A DNA stretch of 64,000 nucleotides from Embleya scabrispora DSM 41855 (GCF_000372745.1 NZ_KB889675.1:266388-330387); one strand, 5' to 3'. Positions 17,849 to 30,624 are shown, counted from the stretch's first letter. Notes: generated from the letters alone by a model not told the origin. Made by a program: numbers and translations.

Positions 17849-19342
17849 TCAGCGTCGCGGGTGCACGATCGTCGATCGGCGCGGGTCGGGGTCGGTCGGA
17901 GCGGGGCCGGTGCATTCGATGTCGGTCGCGGGCAGGACGCCGTCGACGAGGTATGCGGTGCCCCGGTCGTCGACGCACGGGCCCTCGACGAGGTAGTGCC
18001 CGTGGTTGCCGTTGCCGCGCACGGTGAGCAGCCGCGACGTGGGCAACGCGGCGTGCATGCGCAGGGCCCCCTCGTAGGGCGTCGCCGGGTCGCCGACGGA
18101 CTGGACGAGCAGTACGCCGGGCAGGCCGGCCCCGTCGATCCGGGTCGGCGGCGCGGTGTTGCTCTGGAGATACAGGCACGCGCCGGGGGAGGCGATGGTC
18201 GCGCCCAGCGCGCCGTACCGGCCCCGGAGTACGGCCATGTCGCGCTCGAACACCGCCTCGTCGGCCGGGTAGGGGGCGTCCGCGCAGGTGACGGTCTGCA
18301 TCACCGACTCGAAGTTGACCTCGTCCCGGGTCGCCGGCTTGCGCCCGGCGATCAGCGCGGCCGGATCGCCCGACGCGTAGTCCGCGAGCGCGCCGGACAG
18401 ACGGGCCCAGTCCCGGTCGGTGTACAGCTTGCCGAGCGTGTACTGGTCGAGTTCGACGCCGCCGAACACGCCGCCCGCCGGGTGTGCGGCGAGTTCGACG
18501 CGCAGCCGGTCCCAGGTCGCCAGGACGGTCGTGGTGGTCTCGCCCAGGTGGAAGCGGTCGGCCCGGTCGGCGGTCCACGCGGCCCAGTCGTGCCGGCGCA
18601 CGTCGAACCCGCGGGCCTGGAGGAAACCGGTCCCGTACCAGACCTCGGTCGGGTCGACCAGGCTGTCGAGCAGCATCCGGTGCACCCGGTTCGGGAAGAG
18701 CTGCCCGTAGACCGCGCCCAGGTAGCTGCCGTAGGAGTAGCCCAGGACGGAGAGCCGGTCGGCGCCGAACGCCGCCCGGACCAGGTCGAGGTCGCGTGCG
18801 ATGTCCCGGGTGGTCAGGTGCGGCAGCAGATCGCCGGCGGACGCGCGGCAACCGTCGGCGAACGCGCGGGCGGCGGCCAGGTGCGTCGCCCGGCTGCCGG
18901 GCGACGCCGGGTCGGGCTTGGGCGCGCGGCCGAAGGTCTGCGGGTCGGTGCACTCCACGCGGGTGCTGGTACCGCGCCCGCGCAGGTCGAAGCCGATCAG
19001 GTCGTAGGCCCGGCGCAGGCGCTCGGGCAGGCCGCCGGCGAGCGCCGCCATCGAGCCGACACCGGCGGCGCCCGGGCCGCCGAAGTTGACCATCAGGATG
19101 CCCTGGTATTCCGCCTTCGTTCCGGTGGCCGCGACCTTCGAGACGCCGACCCGGATCCGCGGGCCGTCCGCTCGGGTGTGGTCCAGCGGCACGCCGACGG
19201 TGCCGCAGCGCTCCCCCGTCGCGGTGCCCGGCGGACAGTCGCCCCACACGATCGGCTCGGTGTCCGCCCGGACGGGGCCGGCGGCGGTGAGCACGGCGGC
19301 GGTCAGCGCGCCCGCCAACAGGACGCGGACGGCGCGGGTCAC
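17849..19342 (-). CDS. Secreted alpha/beta hydrolase, tripeptidyl aminopeptidase-like
   Basis: A 497-residue exported serine hydrolase of the Streptomyces SlpD/SlpE and tripeptidyl-aminopeptidase type. It has a signal peptide (VRVLLAGALTAAVLTAAGPVRA) and no lipobox. The oxyanion region is MVNFGGPGAAG, the nucleophile motif is GYSYGSYLG, the acid lies in VQSVGDPATPYEG and the histidine in GNGNHGHYL, so the triad looks complete. GTG at 19342 overlaps the stop of the next upstream gene (GTGA). It probably cleaves short peptides outside the cell; the substrate is unknown. Confidence 0.87.
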   Translation of the reverse strand: MTRAVRVLLAGALTAAVLTAAGPVRADTEPIVWGDCPPGTATGERCGTVGVPLDHTRADGPRIRVGVSKVAATGTKAEYQGILMVNFGGPGAAGVGSMAALAGGLPERLRRAYDLIGFDLRGRGTSTRVECTDPQTFGRAPKPDPASPGSRATHLAAARAFADGCRASAGDLLPHLTTRDIARDLDLVRAAFGADRLSVLGYSYGSYLGAVYGQLFPNRVHRMLLDSLVDPTEVWYGTGFLQARGFDVRRHDWAAWTADRADRFHLGETTTTVLATWDRLRVELAAHPAGGVFGGVELDQYTLGKLYTDRDWARLSGALADYASGDPAALIAGRKPATRDEVNFESVMQTVTCADAPYPADEAVFERDMAVLRGRYGALGATIASPGACLYLQSNTAPPTRIDGAGLPGVLLVQSVGDPATPYEGALRMHAALPTSRLLTVRGNGNHGHYLVEGPCVDDRGTAYLVDGVLPATDIECTGPAPTDPDPRRSTIVHPRR

Positions 19343-20790
19343 GATGCCTCACAGGTGGTGTCGCGGCCCGGCGGGAGCGTGCCGTCGGTCAGGTAGTCCG
19401 AGGCGGCACGCAGGACGCATGGATCGGGTTGGAACGCGAGGATCCCGTGGTCGCCCTCGTCGAGCACGGTGATCAGGTGCGAGGAGGGCAGCGCCCGGTG
19501 CAACGCGCTCGCCCCGGCGGGAGGGGTGGCCGGATCCCGGGTGCCCTGGACGAGCAGTACCGGCGGCAGGTCGTGGCCGTCGATGGTCGGCGGCCTGCGG
19601 GAGGGCACCGGCCAGAACGCGCAGGGCGCGTTCAGCCACGTGTTGGTCCACGTCACCAGGGGCGCGGTCCGGTCCACGGCGCGGGCGTCGCGGTCCCACA
19701 CCGACCAGTCGCGCGGCCACGGACCGTCGTGGCATTCGACGGCGGTGTAGATCGCGATGCCGTTGACGTCGTGCGCGGTGGGCGGCGCGTACAGCGCGGC
19801 CAGCGGGGCCGGGTCGCCTCGGTCGTGGGCGCGCAGCGCCTTGGCGAACTCCGGCCAGGCCCGCGAGTTGTACAGGACCCGGGTGGCGATGTCGCGCAGT
19901 TCGGCGGGGCCGACGGTGTCGCCGGCGGGCGCGGTCCGGACGCCGGCGAGCGTGCGGGCGAACAGGTCGTCCAGGTCGGCGCCTTCGGCCGCGACGAGGT
20001 CTCGCCAGCGGCCCTGGAAGGCGACGTCCTGGCGCAGGTTGGATTCGTACCAGACCTGGTCCGGTCGCGGGTCGACGACGCTGTCCAAAATCATCCGGTC
20101 GACCCGTTCGGGGAACAGGTGTCCGTAGACCGCGCCCAGGTAGGTGCCGTAGGACCAGCCGATGAAGGAGATCCGGGGTTCGCCGAGCGCGGCGCGGAGC
20201 AGGTCGAGGTCGCGCGCGTTCTCCAGGGTGCCCAGGTGTGGCAGCAGGTCGCCGGCCCGCTCGGCACAGCCGCGCGCGTAGGTGCGGGCGCGCTCGACCA
20301 GCCGCTGTTCGTCCTGCGGTGTGGCGGGCACCGGGTCCGGCTTGGGGGCCTGGTCGAAGTTCGCGTCGACGCAGGAGATCGGGTCGCTGTGGTGGTTGCC
20401 GCGCGGGTCGACGCCGACGATGTCGTAGCTCTGCCGCACCCGTTCCGGCAGCGCGTGCCGCACCAGGTCGGCCAACCACATGCCACCGCCGCCCGGGCCG
20501 CCGGGGTTGACCACGATCGTGCCGCGCCGAGGCCGACCGCCCGTGGCCGGTGCGAGCGAGACACCCAGCGTGGTGGTGGGCCCGTCGACGCGCGCGTGGT
20601 CGACCGGGACGGCCAGCGTTCCGCAGCGCAGTCCGGGTGCGGCGACGTCGGCGGGGCAGCCGCCCCACGCGATCCCGGGCGCCACCCGGGCGGCCGGCCG
20701 GTCACCCGGGTCGGTTCCGCTCGCGGGAACCGCCGCAGTACCCACGATCATGCCGGCGACGGCCAGTCCGGCCACGATGATGCGTCCCAC
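19339..20790 (-). CDS. Secreted alpha/beta hydrolase, tripeptidyl aminopeptidase-like (paralogue)
   Basis: About 483 residues and a clear paralogue of the next gene. It has a signal peptide (VGRIIVAGLAVAGMIVGTAA), oxyanion region [13 protein letters not shown], nucleophile GWSYGTYLG, acid in VQGTRDPATPPAG and histidine in EGDHGILAF. GTG at 20790 sits about 10 nt after GGGAGG; TTG at 20796 is an alternative. The two genes overlap by 4 nt and form a tandem pair inserted between ispG and the DUF4081 GNAT gene, which are adjacent in mycobacteria. Confidence 0.87.
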   Translation of the reverse strand: MGRIIVAGLAVAGMIVGTAAVPASGTDPGDRPAARVAPGIAWGGCPADVAAPGLRCGTLAVPVDHARVDGPTTTLGVSLAPATGGRPRRGTIVVNPGGPGGGGMWLADLVRHALPERVRQSYDIVGVDPRGNHHSDPISCVDANFDQAPKPDPVPATPQDEQRLVERARTYARGCAERAGDLLPHLGTLENARDLDLLRAALGEPRISFIGWSYGTYLGAVYGHLFPERVDRMILDSVVDPRPDQVWYESNLRQDVAFQGRWRDLVAAEGADLDDLFARTLAGVRTAPAGDTVGPAELRDIATRVLYNSRAWPEFAKALRAHDRGDPAPLAALYAPPTAHDVNGIAIYTAVECHDGPWPRDWSVWDRDARAVDRTAPLVTWTNTWLNAPCAFWPVPSRRPPTIDGHDLPPVLLVQGTRDPATPPAGASALHRALPSSHLITVLDEGDHGILAFQPDPCVLRAASDYLTDGTLPPGRDTTCEAS

Positions 20791-21011
20791 GCACAACGCC
20801 CCTCCCCCGGGGGCGACGCCCCGATCACGTGTCTCGATGATCGAGGGCGATTACCGGGGGTAGGGGCGCATCAACGATTTGTCACTCGGGTGGCGCAGCG
20901 GATTTATCCGGTCGGGCGGCACTGCCGCGGGTCGACCGGGATCACGCCCGGCGGGATCCGGCCCGGAGCAGGCCGGTGTCGGGGCTGGGACCCCGGGTGG
21001 GCCGGCTCGGC

Positions 21012-22169
<1,158 letters not shown>

Positions 22170-22326
22170 CTTCGCTTTAGTCCCGTGGGTTCGGCGTGGT
22201 GGGTCGACGTCAACGCTACGCCACCGCACCCCGGTGCGGATGCGCCCGTACCCCCGTGCCGACCCACCTGTTGCGTGATCGACACAAGCGGGTCGGCGTG
22301 GGGAACTCGGGCGCGAACGTATCGCG

Positions 22327-23631
22327 CTAAGTGAGCTTGACCGGGTTGATCAGGTCGGCGATCAACACCAAAACGGTGAAGGCGATGAAGATCGACGCCA
22401 CCACGTAGGCCACCGGCATCAGCTTGGCCACGTCGAACGGGCCGGGGTCGGGCTTCCTGCGCAGGCTCGCGATCCGCCGGCGCAGCGACTCCCACCACGC
22501 GCCGACCACGTGTCCGCCGTCCAGCGGGAGCAGCGGCAGCATGTTGAACAGGAACAGCGACAGGTTGAAGCCCGCGATGATGAAGATCATCAGGCCCACC
22601 CGCTGGGAGGCGGGCACGTCGAGCGCGGCCACCTCGCCGCCGACCCGGGCCGCGCCGACCACGCCCACCGGCGAGTCCTGGTCGCGCTCGTCGCCCTGGA
22701 AGGCCGCGCCCCACAGCGCGGGCACCTTCTGCGGGATGCGCAGCAGGCTGTGGAAGGCGTTGTCGACCATGTCCGTCATGTAGGTGACCGACTGCGACGC
22801 GCTCTGCCGCTGGATGCCGCTCGCCGGGCTGAAGCCGAGGAAGCCGGTGTTCTCCAGGAATTGGCCCGGGATCGGCACGCCGTGGCTGTCGAGCTTGGCC
22901 ACCTTGTTGCGGGCGATCGTCGGGGTGAGGGTGAGCTGCTGCCCCTTGCGCTCGACCACGATGGTGGCCTGGCCCTCGGTCTTGCGGATCAGATCGCGCA
23001 GCTTGTCGTAGTCGCCGATCTTGGTGCCGTTGTAGCTGAGGATCTTGTCGCCGGCGCGCAGACCGGCGGCCTTGCCCGGCGCGTCCGGTGCGTTCGCCGG
23101 GCACTTGTCGGTCTTGGCGTCGGCGCTGACCACACACTCGGAGACGCTGCTCACGGTGGTGCTGGGCTGGTTGATCCCGAAGCCCATCAGGAACACCGCG
23201 AACAGCGCGATGGCCAGGACCAGGTTCATGAACGGCCCGGCCAGCATGATGATCGTCCGCTGCCAGGGCTTGCGCTGGTAGAACAGCCGGTTCTCGTCGC
23301 CGGGGCCGACCTCCTCGTAGGAGGCCTCCCGCGCGTCCTCGATCATGCTGCGCCAGGGCGAGGTGCTGCGTGCCTGGATCTTGCCGTCGGCGTCCGGCGG
23401 GAACATCCCGATCAGTCGGCAGTAGCCGCCGGCGGGCACCGCCTTGATGCCGTACTCGGTCTCACCGATCTTCTTCGACCACAACGTCCGGCCGAAGCCG
23501 ACCATGTACTGCGGCACCCGCACACCGAACATCTTGCCGGTGAACAGGTGGCCCGCCTCGTGCCAGGCGATGGAGAACAGCAGGCCCACGACAAAGACGA
23601 CGATGCCGAGGATCGTCATGAACAGGGTCAA
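22327..23631 (-). CDS. RseP/Rip1-type site-2 intramembrane metalloprotease
   Basis: A 434-residue membrane protease that cuts anti-sigma factors or other membrane proteins inside the bilayer. The zinc motif HEAGH is near residues 24-28, and [12 protein letters not shown] near residue 376 supplies the third ligand. A PDZ domain occupies about 190-270 ([16 protein letters not shown]). Several hydrophobic segments flank it. The mycobacterial equivalent Rip1 (Rv2869c) lies at the same place between dxr and ispG. TTG at 23631 overlaps the dxr stop (TTGA), with GAGGAG 7 nt upstream; ATG at 23619 is also possible. Confidence 0.94.
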   Translation of the reverse strand: MTLFMTILGIVVFVVGLLFSIAWHEAGHLFTGKMFGVRVPQYMVGFGRTLWSKKIGETEYGIKAVPAGGYCRLIGMFPPDADGKIQARSTSPWRSMIEDAREASYEEVGPGDENRLFYQRKPWQRTIIMLAGPFMNLVLAIALFAVFLMGFGINQPSTTVSSVSECVVSADAKTDKCPANAPDAPGKAAGLRAGDKILSYNGTKIGDYDKLRDLIRKTEGQATIVVERKGQQLTLTPTIARNKVAKLDSHGVPIPGQFLENTGFLGFSPASGIQRQSASQSVTYMTDMVDNAFHSLLRIPQKVPALWGAAFQGDERDQDSPVGVVGAARVGGEVAALDVPASQRVGLMIFIIAGFNLSLFLFNMLPLLPLDGGHVVGAWWESLRRRIASLRRKPDPGPFDVAKLMPVAYVVASIFIAFTVLVLIADLINPVKLT

Positions 23632-24890
23632 CGGGGTTCTCCTCCGTGGGCGATGATCTCGCGTGCCCGTCGGCGCGCCCAGTCCTCCGCGTCGAGGACG
23701 TCCTCCAGCGTCAGCCGGTTGCCGTCCCCACGTACATCATGCTCGCTCAAGACGGCGGCGACCGTGTCGGTGATGCCGTTGAACTTCAGGTGTCCCGCGA
23801 CGAACGCGTCCACACACTCCTCGTTGGCCGCGTTGAAGACGGCCGGCGCGGTGCCGCCGGCCCGGCCCGCGGCGTAGGCCAGGTCGACCGCCGGGAACGC
23901 CTCGTGGTCGAGTGGGAAGAACTCCCACGTGGCCGCCTTGGTCCAGTCGCAGCCGGCCGCGACGCCCGGCACCCGGTCGGGCCAGGACAGGCCGAGCGCG
24001 ATCGGCAGTCGCATGTCCGGCGGCGACGCCTGGGCCAGGGTCGAGCCGTCCACGAACTCGACCATCGAGTGCACGATCGACTGCGGGTGCACGACGACGT
24101 CGATGCGATCGAACGGGATGTCGTAGAGCAGGTGCGCCTCGATCACCTCCAGGCCCTTGTTGACCAGGGTCGCCGAGTTGATCGTGATCACCGGGCCCAT
24201 GTCCCAGGTGGGGTGGGCCGCGGCCTGCTCGGGCGTGACGTCGACCAGGTCGGCGCGGCTGCGACCGCGGAACGGTCCGCCGCTGGCGGTCACCACGAGC
24301 CGCTCGACCTGATCCGCGCGACCGCCGCGCAGGGCCTGGATCAGCGCCGAGTGCTCGGAGTCGACCGGGACGATCTGGCCGGGTTTGGCGATCGCCTTGA
24401 CCAGCGGGCCGCCGACGATCAGCGACTCCTTGTTGGCCAGCGCGAGAGTGCGGCCCGCGGTGAGCGCGGCCAGGGTGGGAGCGAGGCCGATCGAGCCGGT
24501 GATCCCGTTCAGGACCACGTCGCACGGGTGCGCGGCCAGCTCGGTGGCGGCGGTGGGCCCGGCCAGGATGCGCGGCAGCTTGTACTGCCCCTTGGCGTAG
24601 CCGCGGCGCTGCGCCTCGGCGTAGAAGGCCAGTTGCAGGTCCTGCGCGGCGGACGCCTTGGCCACCGCGACCACCTCGACCCCGAGTTCGAGCGCCTGGC
24701 GGGCCAGCTCGTCCACCCGGCCGCCGCCGGCGGACAGGCCGACGATCCGGAACAGCTCGGGGTGGGCGCGAACCACGTCGATGGTCTGGGTCCCGATCGA
24801 CCCGGTGGAGCCGAGCAGGACGATGTCCCGCCGGGTGGTCGACTGGTCGGGGGCGGCGAAGGGCGCGTACGGATCGGCCAGGGAGTCCAT
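23628..24890 (-). CDS. dxr: 1-deoxy-D-xylulose 5-phosphate reductoisomerase
   Basis: A 420-residue NADPH enzyme of the MEP pathway. The nucleotide-binding motif is [15 protein letters not shown], followed by NKESLIVGG, then [12 protein letters not shown] and TASGGPFRG, which hold the metal and substrate contacts, and the [12 protein letters not shown]-terminal helix. Length is normal. It starts a coupled chain dxr-site-2 protease, with ispG 157 bp on. No strong ribosome site precedes ATG 24890; the first about 20 residues are variable. Confidence 0.96.
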   Translation of the reverse strand: MDSLADPYAPFAAPDQSTTRRDIVLLGSTGSIGTQTIDVVRAHPELFRIVGLSAGGGRVDELARQALELGVEVVAVAKASAAQDLQLAFYAEAQRRGYAKGQYKLPRILAGPTAATELAAHPCDVVLNGITGSIGLAPTLAALTAGRTLALANKESLIVGGPLVKAIAKPGQIVPVDSEHSALIQALRGGRADQVERLVVTASGGPFRGRSRADLVDVTPEQAAAHPTWDMGPVITINSATLVNKGLEVIEAHLLYDIPFDRIDVVVHPQSIVHSMVEFVDGSTLAQASPPDMRLPIALGLSWPDRVPGVAAGCDWTKAATWEFFPLDHEAFPAVDLAYAAGRAGGTAPAVFNAANEECVDAFVAGHLKFNGITDTVAAVLSEHDVRGDGNRLTLEDVLDAEDWARRRAREIIAHGGEPR

Positions 24891-24981
24891 CCGACCATTG
24901 TGGCCCGCGCCGGCCCGGCGCCGAGCGCAGGTCGGCCGATTGCCCGCGGTGGCCGGCCGCGGACCGTGCGTGCCGGCGGGT

Positions 24982-25010
24982 GCGGCCGGCGGGAGGCTCC
25001 CGCCGGCCGC
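24982..25010 (-). terminator. 13-bp hairpin after the acyl-CoA dehydrogenase gene
   Basis: Arms 24982-24994 and 24998-25010 are perfect reverse complements with a 3-nt loop, 7 nt beyond the stop of the minus-strand dehydrogenase gene. It separates that gene from dxr. Confidence 0.75.
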
Positions 25011-25016
25011 GCCCGC

Positions 25017-26942
25017 TCAGCCGACAGGTCGGTGCACGTTGTCCACCTTGGCCGGGCCCGGTGTCGCGTCGGCGATCCAGGGGCCCTCGGTGGACGGGTC
25101 GAGGACGCCTTCCTCCAGCCACAGGTGCCGGCCCGCCAGCACACCCTCGACCGCCTTGACGTCCAACGCGTCGGTGTTGGTCCACAACCGGCCGAACAGC
25201 TCGTCCACCCGGATCTGCGCCTGCCGGCAGAACAGGTCGGCGAGCTCGTACGCGGCCCGGCCCTGCTCCGGGTCGCGGCGGCGCAGCATGTCGGCCCGCA
25301 CGCACACCGCGCTCATCGCGAACAGTTCGGCGCCGATGTCGACGATCCGGCCCAGGAAGCCCTGCTTGCGCTCCATCGCGCCCTGCCAGCGGGCCATCCC
25401 GTAGAAGGTGGAGCGGGCCAGCCGGCGTGAGGCGCGCTCGACGAAGCGCAGGTGCGCGGCCAGGCTCGGCGCGCCGACCGGAGCGAACTCGCGGTAGGAG
25501 GTGGGCACGTGGCCCTTGCCGGTGACCAGCTTGGGCAGCCACTTGGCGTAGAAGACGCCCGCGTCGGCAGCGGCCTTGCCCTTGGCCTTCAGGTCCGCCT
25601 CGGGGTCGATGATGTCGCCGGCCACGGCCAGGTGGGCGTCGACCGCCTCGCGCGCGATCAGCAGGTGCATGATCTCGGTCGAGCCCTCGAAGATCCGGTT
25701 GATCCGCATGTCCCGCAACATCTGTTCGGCCGGTACGCCGCGTTCGCCGCGGGCGCGCAGCGAGGCGGCGGTCTCGTAGCCGCGACCGCCTCGGATCTGC
25801 ACGAGTTCGTCGCTGACCGTCCAGCCCACCTCGGAGGCGTACAGCTTCGCCAGCGCCGCCTCGATCCGGATGTCGCGGCGGTCCTCGTCGGCCATCCGGG
25901 CGGTCAGCTCCAGTACGGCCTCCAGGGCGAAGGCACTGGCCGCGATGTAGGCGATCTTGCCCGCGACCGCTTCGTGGCCGGCGATCGGCCGACCCCACTG
26001 CTCGCGTTCGCCCGCCCACTCGCGGGCCACCTTGAGCGACCACTTGGCGGCGCCGGCGCACATCGCGGGCAGCGAGAGCCGACCGGTGTTGAGCGTGGTC
26101 AACGCGATCTTCAGGCCGGCGCCCTCGGCGCCGATCCGGTTCGCGGCGGGCACCCGGACGTTGTGGAAGCGGGTCACGCCGTTCTCGATGCCGCGCAGGC
26201 CCATGAAGGAGTTGCGGTTCTCCACGGTGATCCCGGGGCTGTCCGCGTCCACCACGAAGGCGGTGATCCCGCCGCGTCGGCCCTCGGCCCTGGGCACCCG
26301 GGCCATCACCACGAGCAGTCCCGCCACCACGCCGTTGGTGGTCCACAACTTCACGCCGTCCAGGACGTACGCCTCGCCGTCCTCGGTGGGCACCGCGGCG
26401 GTGGCCAGTCGGGCCGGGTCGGAGCCCACGTCCGGCTCGGTGAGCAGGAACGCGCTGACCTCGCGCACACAGCGCGGCAGGAACTCGCGCTTTTGCTCGT
26501 CGGTGCCGAACATCTTGACCGGCTGCGGCACCCCGATCGACTGGTGCGCGGACAGCAGCGCGCCGAGCGCGGCGTTGACCGAGCCGACCAGGACCAGCGC
26601 CTTGTTGTAGTACAGCTGGCTCAGGCCCAGGCCGCCGTACTCGGTGTCGATCTTCATGCCCAGCGCGCCGATCTCGGCCAGGCCCTTGATCACCTCGTCC
26701 GGGATCCGCGCGTCGCGCTCGATCACCGTGGGATCCACCCGGGTGATGAGGAACTCGCGCAGCACCGCGAGGAATTCCTCCCCCCGGCGGATCTCCTCCG
26801 GATCGGCCTCGGGGTGCGGGTGGACGAGGTCGAGCCGAAAACGCCCGAGGAAGAGTTCCTTGGCGAAGCTGGGCTTGTCCCAGTCCTGCTGCCGCGCTTC
26901 CTCGGCGACCTTTCGGGCTTCGCGTTCGCTGACAGGGGGCAT
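25017..26942 (-). CDS. Long acyl-CoA dehydrogenase (VLCAD/ACAD9-like)
   Basis: A 641-residue FAD enzyme of fatty-acid beta-oxidation, about 250 residues longer than common ACADs, with an extra C-terminal helical domain as in the VLCAD/ACAD9 class. Core motifs are [44 protein letters not shown] and [14 protein letters not shown]; the Glu in the last motif is a likely candidate for the catalytic base. GAGGAG lies 6 nt before ATG 26942. It is monocistronic between two hairpins or gaps. Chain-length preference cannot be read from sequence. Confidence 0.92.
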   Translation of the reverse strand: MPPVSEREARKVAEEARQQDWDKPSFAKELFLGRFRLDLVHPHPEADPEEIRRGEEFLAVLREFLITRVDPTVIERDARIPDEVIKGLAEIGALGMKIDTEYGGLGLSQLYYNKALVLVGSVNAALGALLSAHQSIGVPQPVKMFGTDEQKREFLPRCVREVSAFLLTEPDVGSDPARLATAAVPTEDGEAYVLDGVKLWTTNGVVAGLLVVMARVPRAEGRRGGITAFVVDADSPGITVENRNSFMGLRGIENGVTRFHNVRVPAANRIGAEGAGLKIALTTLNTGRLSLPAMCAGAAKWSLKVAREWAGEREQWGRPIAGHEAVAGKIAYIAASAFALEAVLELTARMADEDRRDIRIEAALAKLYASEVGWTVSDELVQIRGGRGYETAASLRARGERGVPAEQMLRDMRINRIFEGSTEIMHLLIAREAVDAHLAVAGDIIDPEADLKAKGKAAADAGVFYAKWLPKLVTGKGHVPTSYREFAPVGAPSLAAHLRFVERASRRLARSTFYGMARWQGAMERKQGFLGRIVDIGAELFAMSAVCVRADMLRRRDPEQGRAAYELADLFCRQAQIRVDELFGRLWTNTDALDVKAVEGVLAGRHLWLEEGVLDPSTEGPWIADATPGPAKVDNVHRPVG

Positions 26943-27051
26943 GGCTGACTCCTCGCGGACTCACAGCGGAACCGACGTTGTTACCGATCGGTGTTACCTG
27001 CCCGTGCACGTCCACTGAATGCCGGGTGACATCCATTTGTCCAGAGCTGCG

Positions 27052-27112
27052 GCCACTTGGCGGATCAGCGACCCGCGATGCCTCGTGCGCGGGCCGCGGT
27101 CCGCCAAGTGGC
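27052..27112. repeat. 13-bp inverted repeat bracketing the end of the small ORF
   Basis: GCCACTTGGCGGA at 27052-27064 is an exact reverse complement of TCCGCCAAGTGGC at 27100-27112. The right copy is within the last codons of the small minus-strand ORF and the left copy follows its stop, so the transcript could fold into a hairpin with a 35-nt loop. Confidence 0.75.
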
Positions 27113-27301
27113 GAATCCGCCCAGGAGGCGGTCGTACAGCTGCTCGTCGGTCAGCGCGTCGATGTCCTCCTCGGCGAAGCATCCGACGTTGCCGGGTTCC
27201 GGTCGGTGGTTGCGCCGCAACTCGCGCCTGACCAGGTGCCGGCTCGGAAAGTTGGTCTCGGCGAGGACGCGTTCCAGATGTTCCACATCGGGCAGGCCCA
27301 T
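27065..27301 (-). CDS. Doubtful small protein, possibly the end of a frameshifted gene
   Basis: A 78-residue frame from ATG 27301 with natural-looking sequence (LPDVEHLERVLAETNFPSRH, then DIDALTDEQLYDRLLGGF). Upstream, another frame reads LPDAITDLMLTWPAADG directly before it, which looks like the missing N-terminal part. A single frameshift near 27300-27317 would join them. I do not recognise the family. It could be a real short gene, a decayed gene or a sequencing error. Confidence 0.4.
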   Translation of the reverse strand: MGLPDVEHLERVLAETNFPSRHLVRRELRRNHRPEPGNVGCFAEEDIDALTDEQLYDRLLGGFATWRTAARARGIAGR

Positions 27302-27480
27302 CGGCGGCCGGCCAGGTCAACATGAGGTCGGTGATCGCGTCCGGCAGCGGCGTACTCGCGCCGGGTTCCAGTGCTCATCCCGACACCCTGCCGGGCCCGC
27401 ACGCCCGCCGACCTGCGAGTTCACACATGTGCGGGGAACCCCTCGCAGCCGAACGGCGCACCGGGCACCGAAACGTGCGA

Positions 27481-27518
27481 AAGGGCCCGGCGACACCACC
27501 CCAGGCGGCCGGGCCCTT
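27481..27518 (-). terminator. 10-bp hairpin after the ALDH gene
   Basis: AAGGGCCCGG (27481-27490) pairs with CCGGGCCCTT (27509-27518). On the minus strand the stem is followed by TTTCG. It lies just past the ALDH stop codon at 27534. Confidence 0.7.
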
Positions 27519-27533
27519 CGTTCGGGGGGGTGC

Positions 27534-28976
<1,443 letters not shown>

Positions 28977-29050
28977 TGCTGCTCCTTCTCCGTCAACGGA
29001 CGCCGATGATCCCGGTGACGCAACCGTAGGCCGATCGGGTGGCCGCGTTC

Positions 29051-29067
29051 TTGTCCATGCCGGCCAA
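29051..29067. promoter_or_regulatory. Candidate PucR operator upstream of ALDH
   Basis: TTGTCC-ATGCC-GGCCAA, an inverted repeat with 5 of 6 matching arm positions and a 5-nt spacer, lies between the pucR stop and the ALDH start, about 75 nt before the GTG. The same layout is found at gabT and pucR. Confidence 0.55.
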
Positions 29068-29083
29068 TCGTGCTTCGCCGGCA

Positions 29084-30601
29084 CTACGACTTGTCCTCAC
29101 GGGCCCGGCTCGGGTCGCGCAACGCGAACCACAGTTCCGCGCGGGTGTCCGGATCGTCCAGAGTACGACCGAGGATCTCCTCGGCCCGGCGGATGCGATA
29201 GCGCAGCGTATGCCGGTGTACGCCCAGGTCGCCGGCCGCGGCGTCCCACTGCCCGTGCCGGGCCAGCCACGCGCGCAGCGAGCCGATCAGGTCGCCCCGA
29301 CCGCCCGCGTCGTGCGCGCGCAGCGGGGCGAGCAGTTGCTCGGCCCACGCGTGCACGGCGTCGCCCTCCAGCAGCGGCAACAACCCGCCGGCATCGCGAC
29401 CGTGCACGGTCAGCGCCTTCTCCGAGCGCAGGCCCACCGCGTGCGCCCCGAGGGCCTGTCGATAGCCGTCGGCGGCGGCGACCGGGTCCACCGGGCCGGA
29501 CACGCCCGCGATCAGCCCGGGCAGGTCCACCGGCTCCACCGGCTCGACCGACTCCGGCAGCACCAGCACCGTCGCCCCGCCCAGCTCGCCGGCGAGCGCG
29601 GGCGCGCCGGCCCGGACCGCCCGCGCGCACAGCCGCTCCGCGAACGCCGCCACGGCCTGCTCGGGCCCGGTGGCCACCAGCACCCGCCACGGCCCCGGCG
29701 GCAAATCGGCGGCGATGTCGTGGGCCAGTTCGGCCGGCGTCGCCCGCTCACCGGTGAGCAGCAGCCGCAGCAGCGCGGTGCGCATCCGGGCGCCCGCGTC
29801 GGCACTGACCCGGGACTGTTCCAGGGCCAGCGTCAGCAGCGACGCCGCGGTGCCCAGGGTCTGCCGGTCGGCGGTGCGCGGCGGCCGATCGGTGCCCACC
29901 GCCAAAAAGCCGCTGATCCGCCGCTCCGCGCCCAACGACTGGACCACCACGCGCCCGCCCTCGATCCCCGGCAACGACGCGGAGGACGGCGCCGGCATCC
30001 CGCGCAGCTTCTCGATGTCGGCGCGCAGCCCGTCGGTGCGGGCCCGGGCCGCGGCGGGCGCGACCTGGCGCAGCGTGCCGTCCGCGTCGTACAGCGCGGC
30101 CCACCCGTCCAGCCGGACCGCGAGCCGGCGGATCAGCGTCGCGGGGCCCTCCCGCCCGGCGGCCGCCCGGGTCAGCTCCTGCTGGACCGCGAAGCCGGTG
30201 GTGACGGTCTCGTACTGCTCGGCCGCCAGCGCCGACGAGACCACCTTGCTGATCGCGATGAACGGCGTCGGACGCGGCACCTCGAACACCGGGAAGCCGT
30301 GCGCCTCGGCGACCTCGACGATCACCGCGGGCACCCGGTCCAGGGACAGACCCACCCCGATCCCGAGCCCGGCCACCTCGGCCGCCGCGAGCCGCTCGAC
30401 GTAGGCGCGGCGCTCGGCGTTGCTGCGGCCGAGTTTCATCCCGGTGGTGAGCAGCAGTTCGCCGCCCTCCAGGTAGGGCGTGGGATCGGCGAGTTCGCTG
30501 GTGTGCACCCACCGCACCTCGCGCTCCAGGCCGCCCTTGCCCGCGAGCACCCGCAGGTCGAGGGCGGGGGCACGGACCAGGGAGGCGAGCGTGGGCGGCA
30601 T
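29084..30601 (-). CDS. PucR family transcriptional regulator
   Basis: A 505-residue regulator. Residues about 1-125 form the PucR (purine catabolism) N-terminal domain, with WVHTSELADPTPYLEGGELLLTTG, and the C-terminus is a PucR-type helix-turn-helix (DLGVHRHTLRYRIRRAEEIL). Family members sense nitrogenous metabolites and act on adjacent catabolic genes. It lies between the VirD4-like gene and the ALDH gene, and opposite gabT. A TTGTCC-type repeat sits at its own start, suggesting autoregulation and control of the ALDH and gabT genes. Confidence 0.92.
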   Translation of the reverse strand: MPPTLASLVRAPALDLRVLAGKGGLEREVRWVHTSELADPTPYLEGGELLLTTGMKLGRSNAERRAYVERLAAAEVAGLGIGVGLSLDRVPAVIVEVAEAHGFPVFEVPRPTPFIAISKVVSSALAAEQYETVTTGFAVQQELTRAAAGREGPATLIRRLAVRLDGWAALYDADGTLRQVAPAAARARTDGLRADIEKLRGMPAPSSASLPGIEGGRVVVQSLGAERRISGFLAVGTDRPPRTADRQTLGTAASLLTLALEQSRVSADAGARMRTALLRLLLTGERATPAELAHDIAADLPPGPWRVLVATGPEQAVAAFAERLCARAVRAGAPALAGELGGATVLVLPESVEPVEPVDLPGLIAGVSGPVDPVAAADGYRQALGAHAVGLRSEKALTVHGRDAGGLLPLLEGDAVHAWAEQLLAPLRAHDAGGRGDLIGSLRAWLARHGQWDAAAGDLGVHRHTLRYRIRRAEEILGRTLDDPDTRAELWFALRDPSRAREDKS

Positions 30602-30607
30602 GTCGTT

Positions 30608-30624
30608 TTGTCCAAACCGGAGTG
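30608..30624. promoter_or_regulatory. Candidate PucR operator at the pucR start (weak copy)
   Basis: TTGTCC-AAACC-GGAGTG has the same half-site and 5-nt spacer ending in CC as the sites at gabT and ALDH, but the right arm matches at only half the positions. It lies directly before the pucR ATG (30601). Confidence 0.45.

Larger units (their letters stand above)
26943..27533. other. Region of about 590 bp with only a doubtful small gene
   Basis: This stretch lies between the acyl-CoA dehydrogenase start and the ALDH stop. It holds a possible 78-codon gene (27065-27301), a 13-bp inverted repeat at 27052-27112 and the ALDH terminator. Nothing else convincing was seen. The residual coding-like sequence in two frames suggests a decayed gene. 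Confidence 0.55.

Noticed and set aside
23737-27036. 1099-codon minus frame spanning the dehydrogenase and dxr
   Set aside because: It is a shifted frame of two genes with clear motifs in the other frame; its sequence is Arg/Gly/Pro-rich.
27151-27402. Alternative 83-codon frame near the small ORF
   Set aside because: Its sequence is Trp/Arg/Cys-rich and looks like a shadow; only its first part may carry the lost N-terminus of the doubtful gene.
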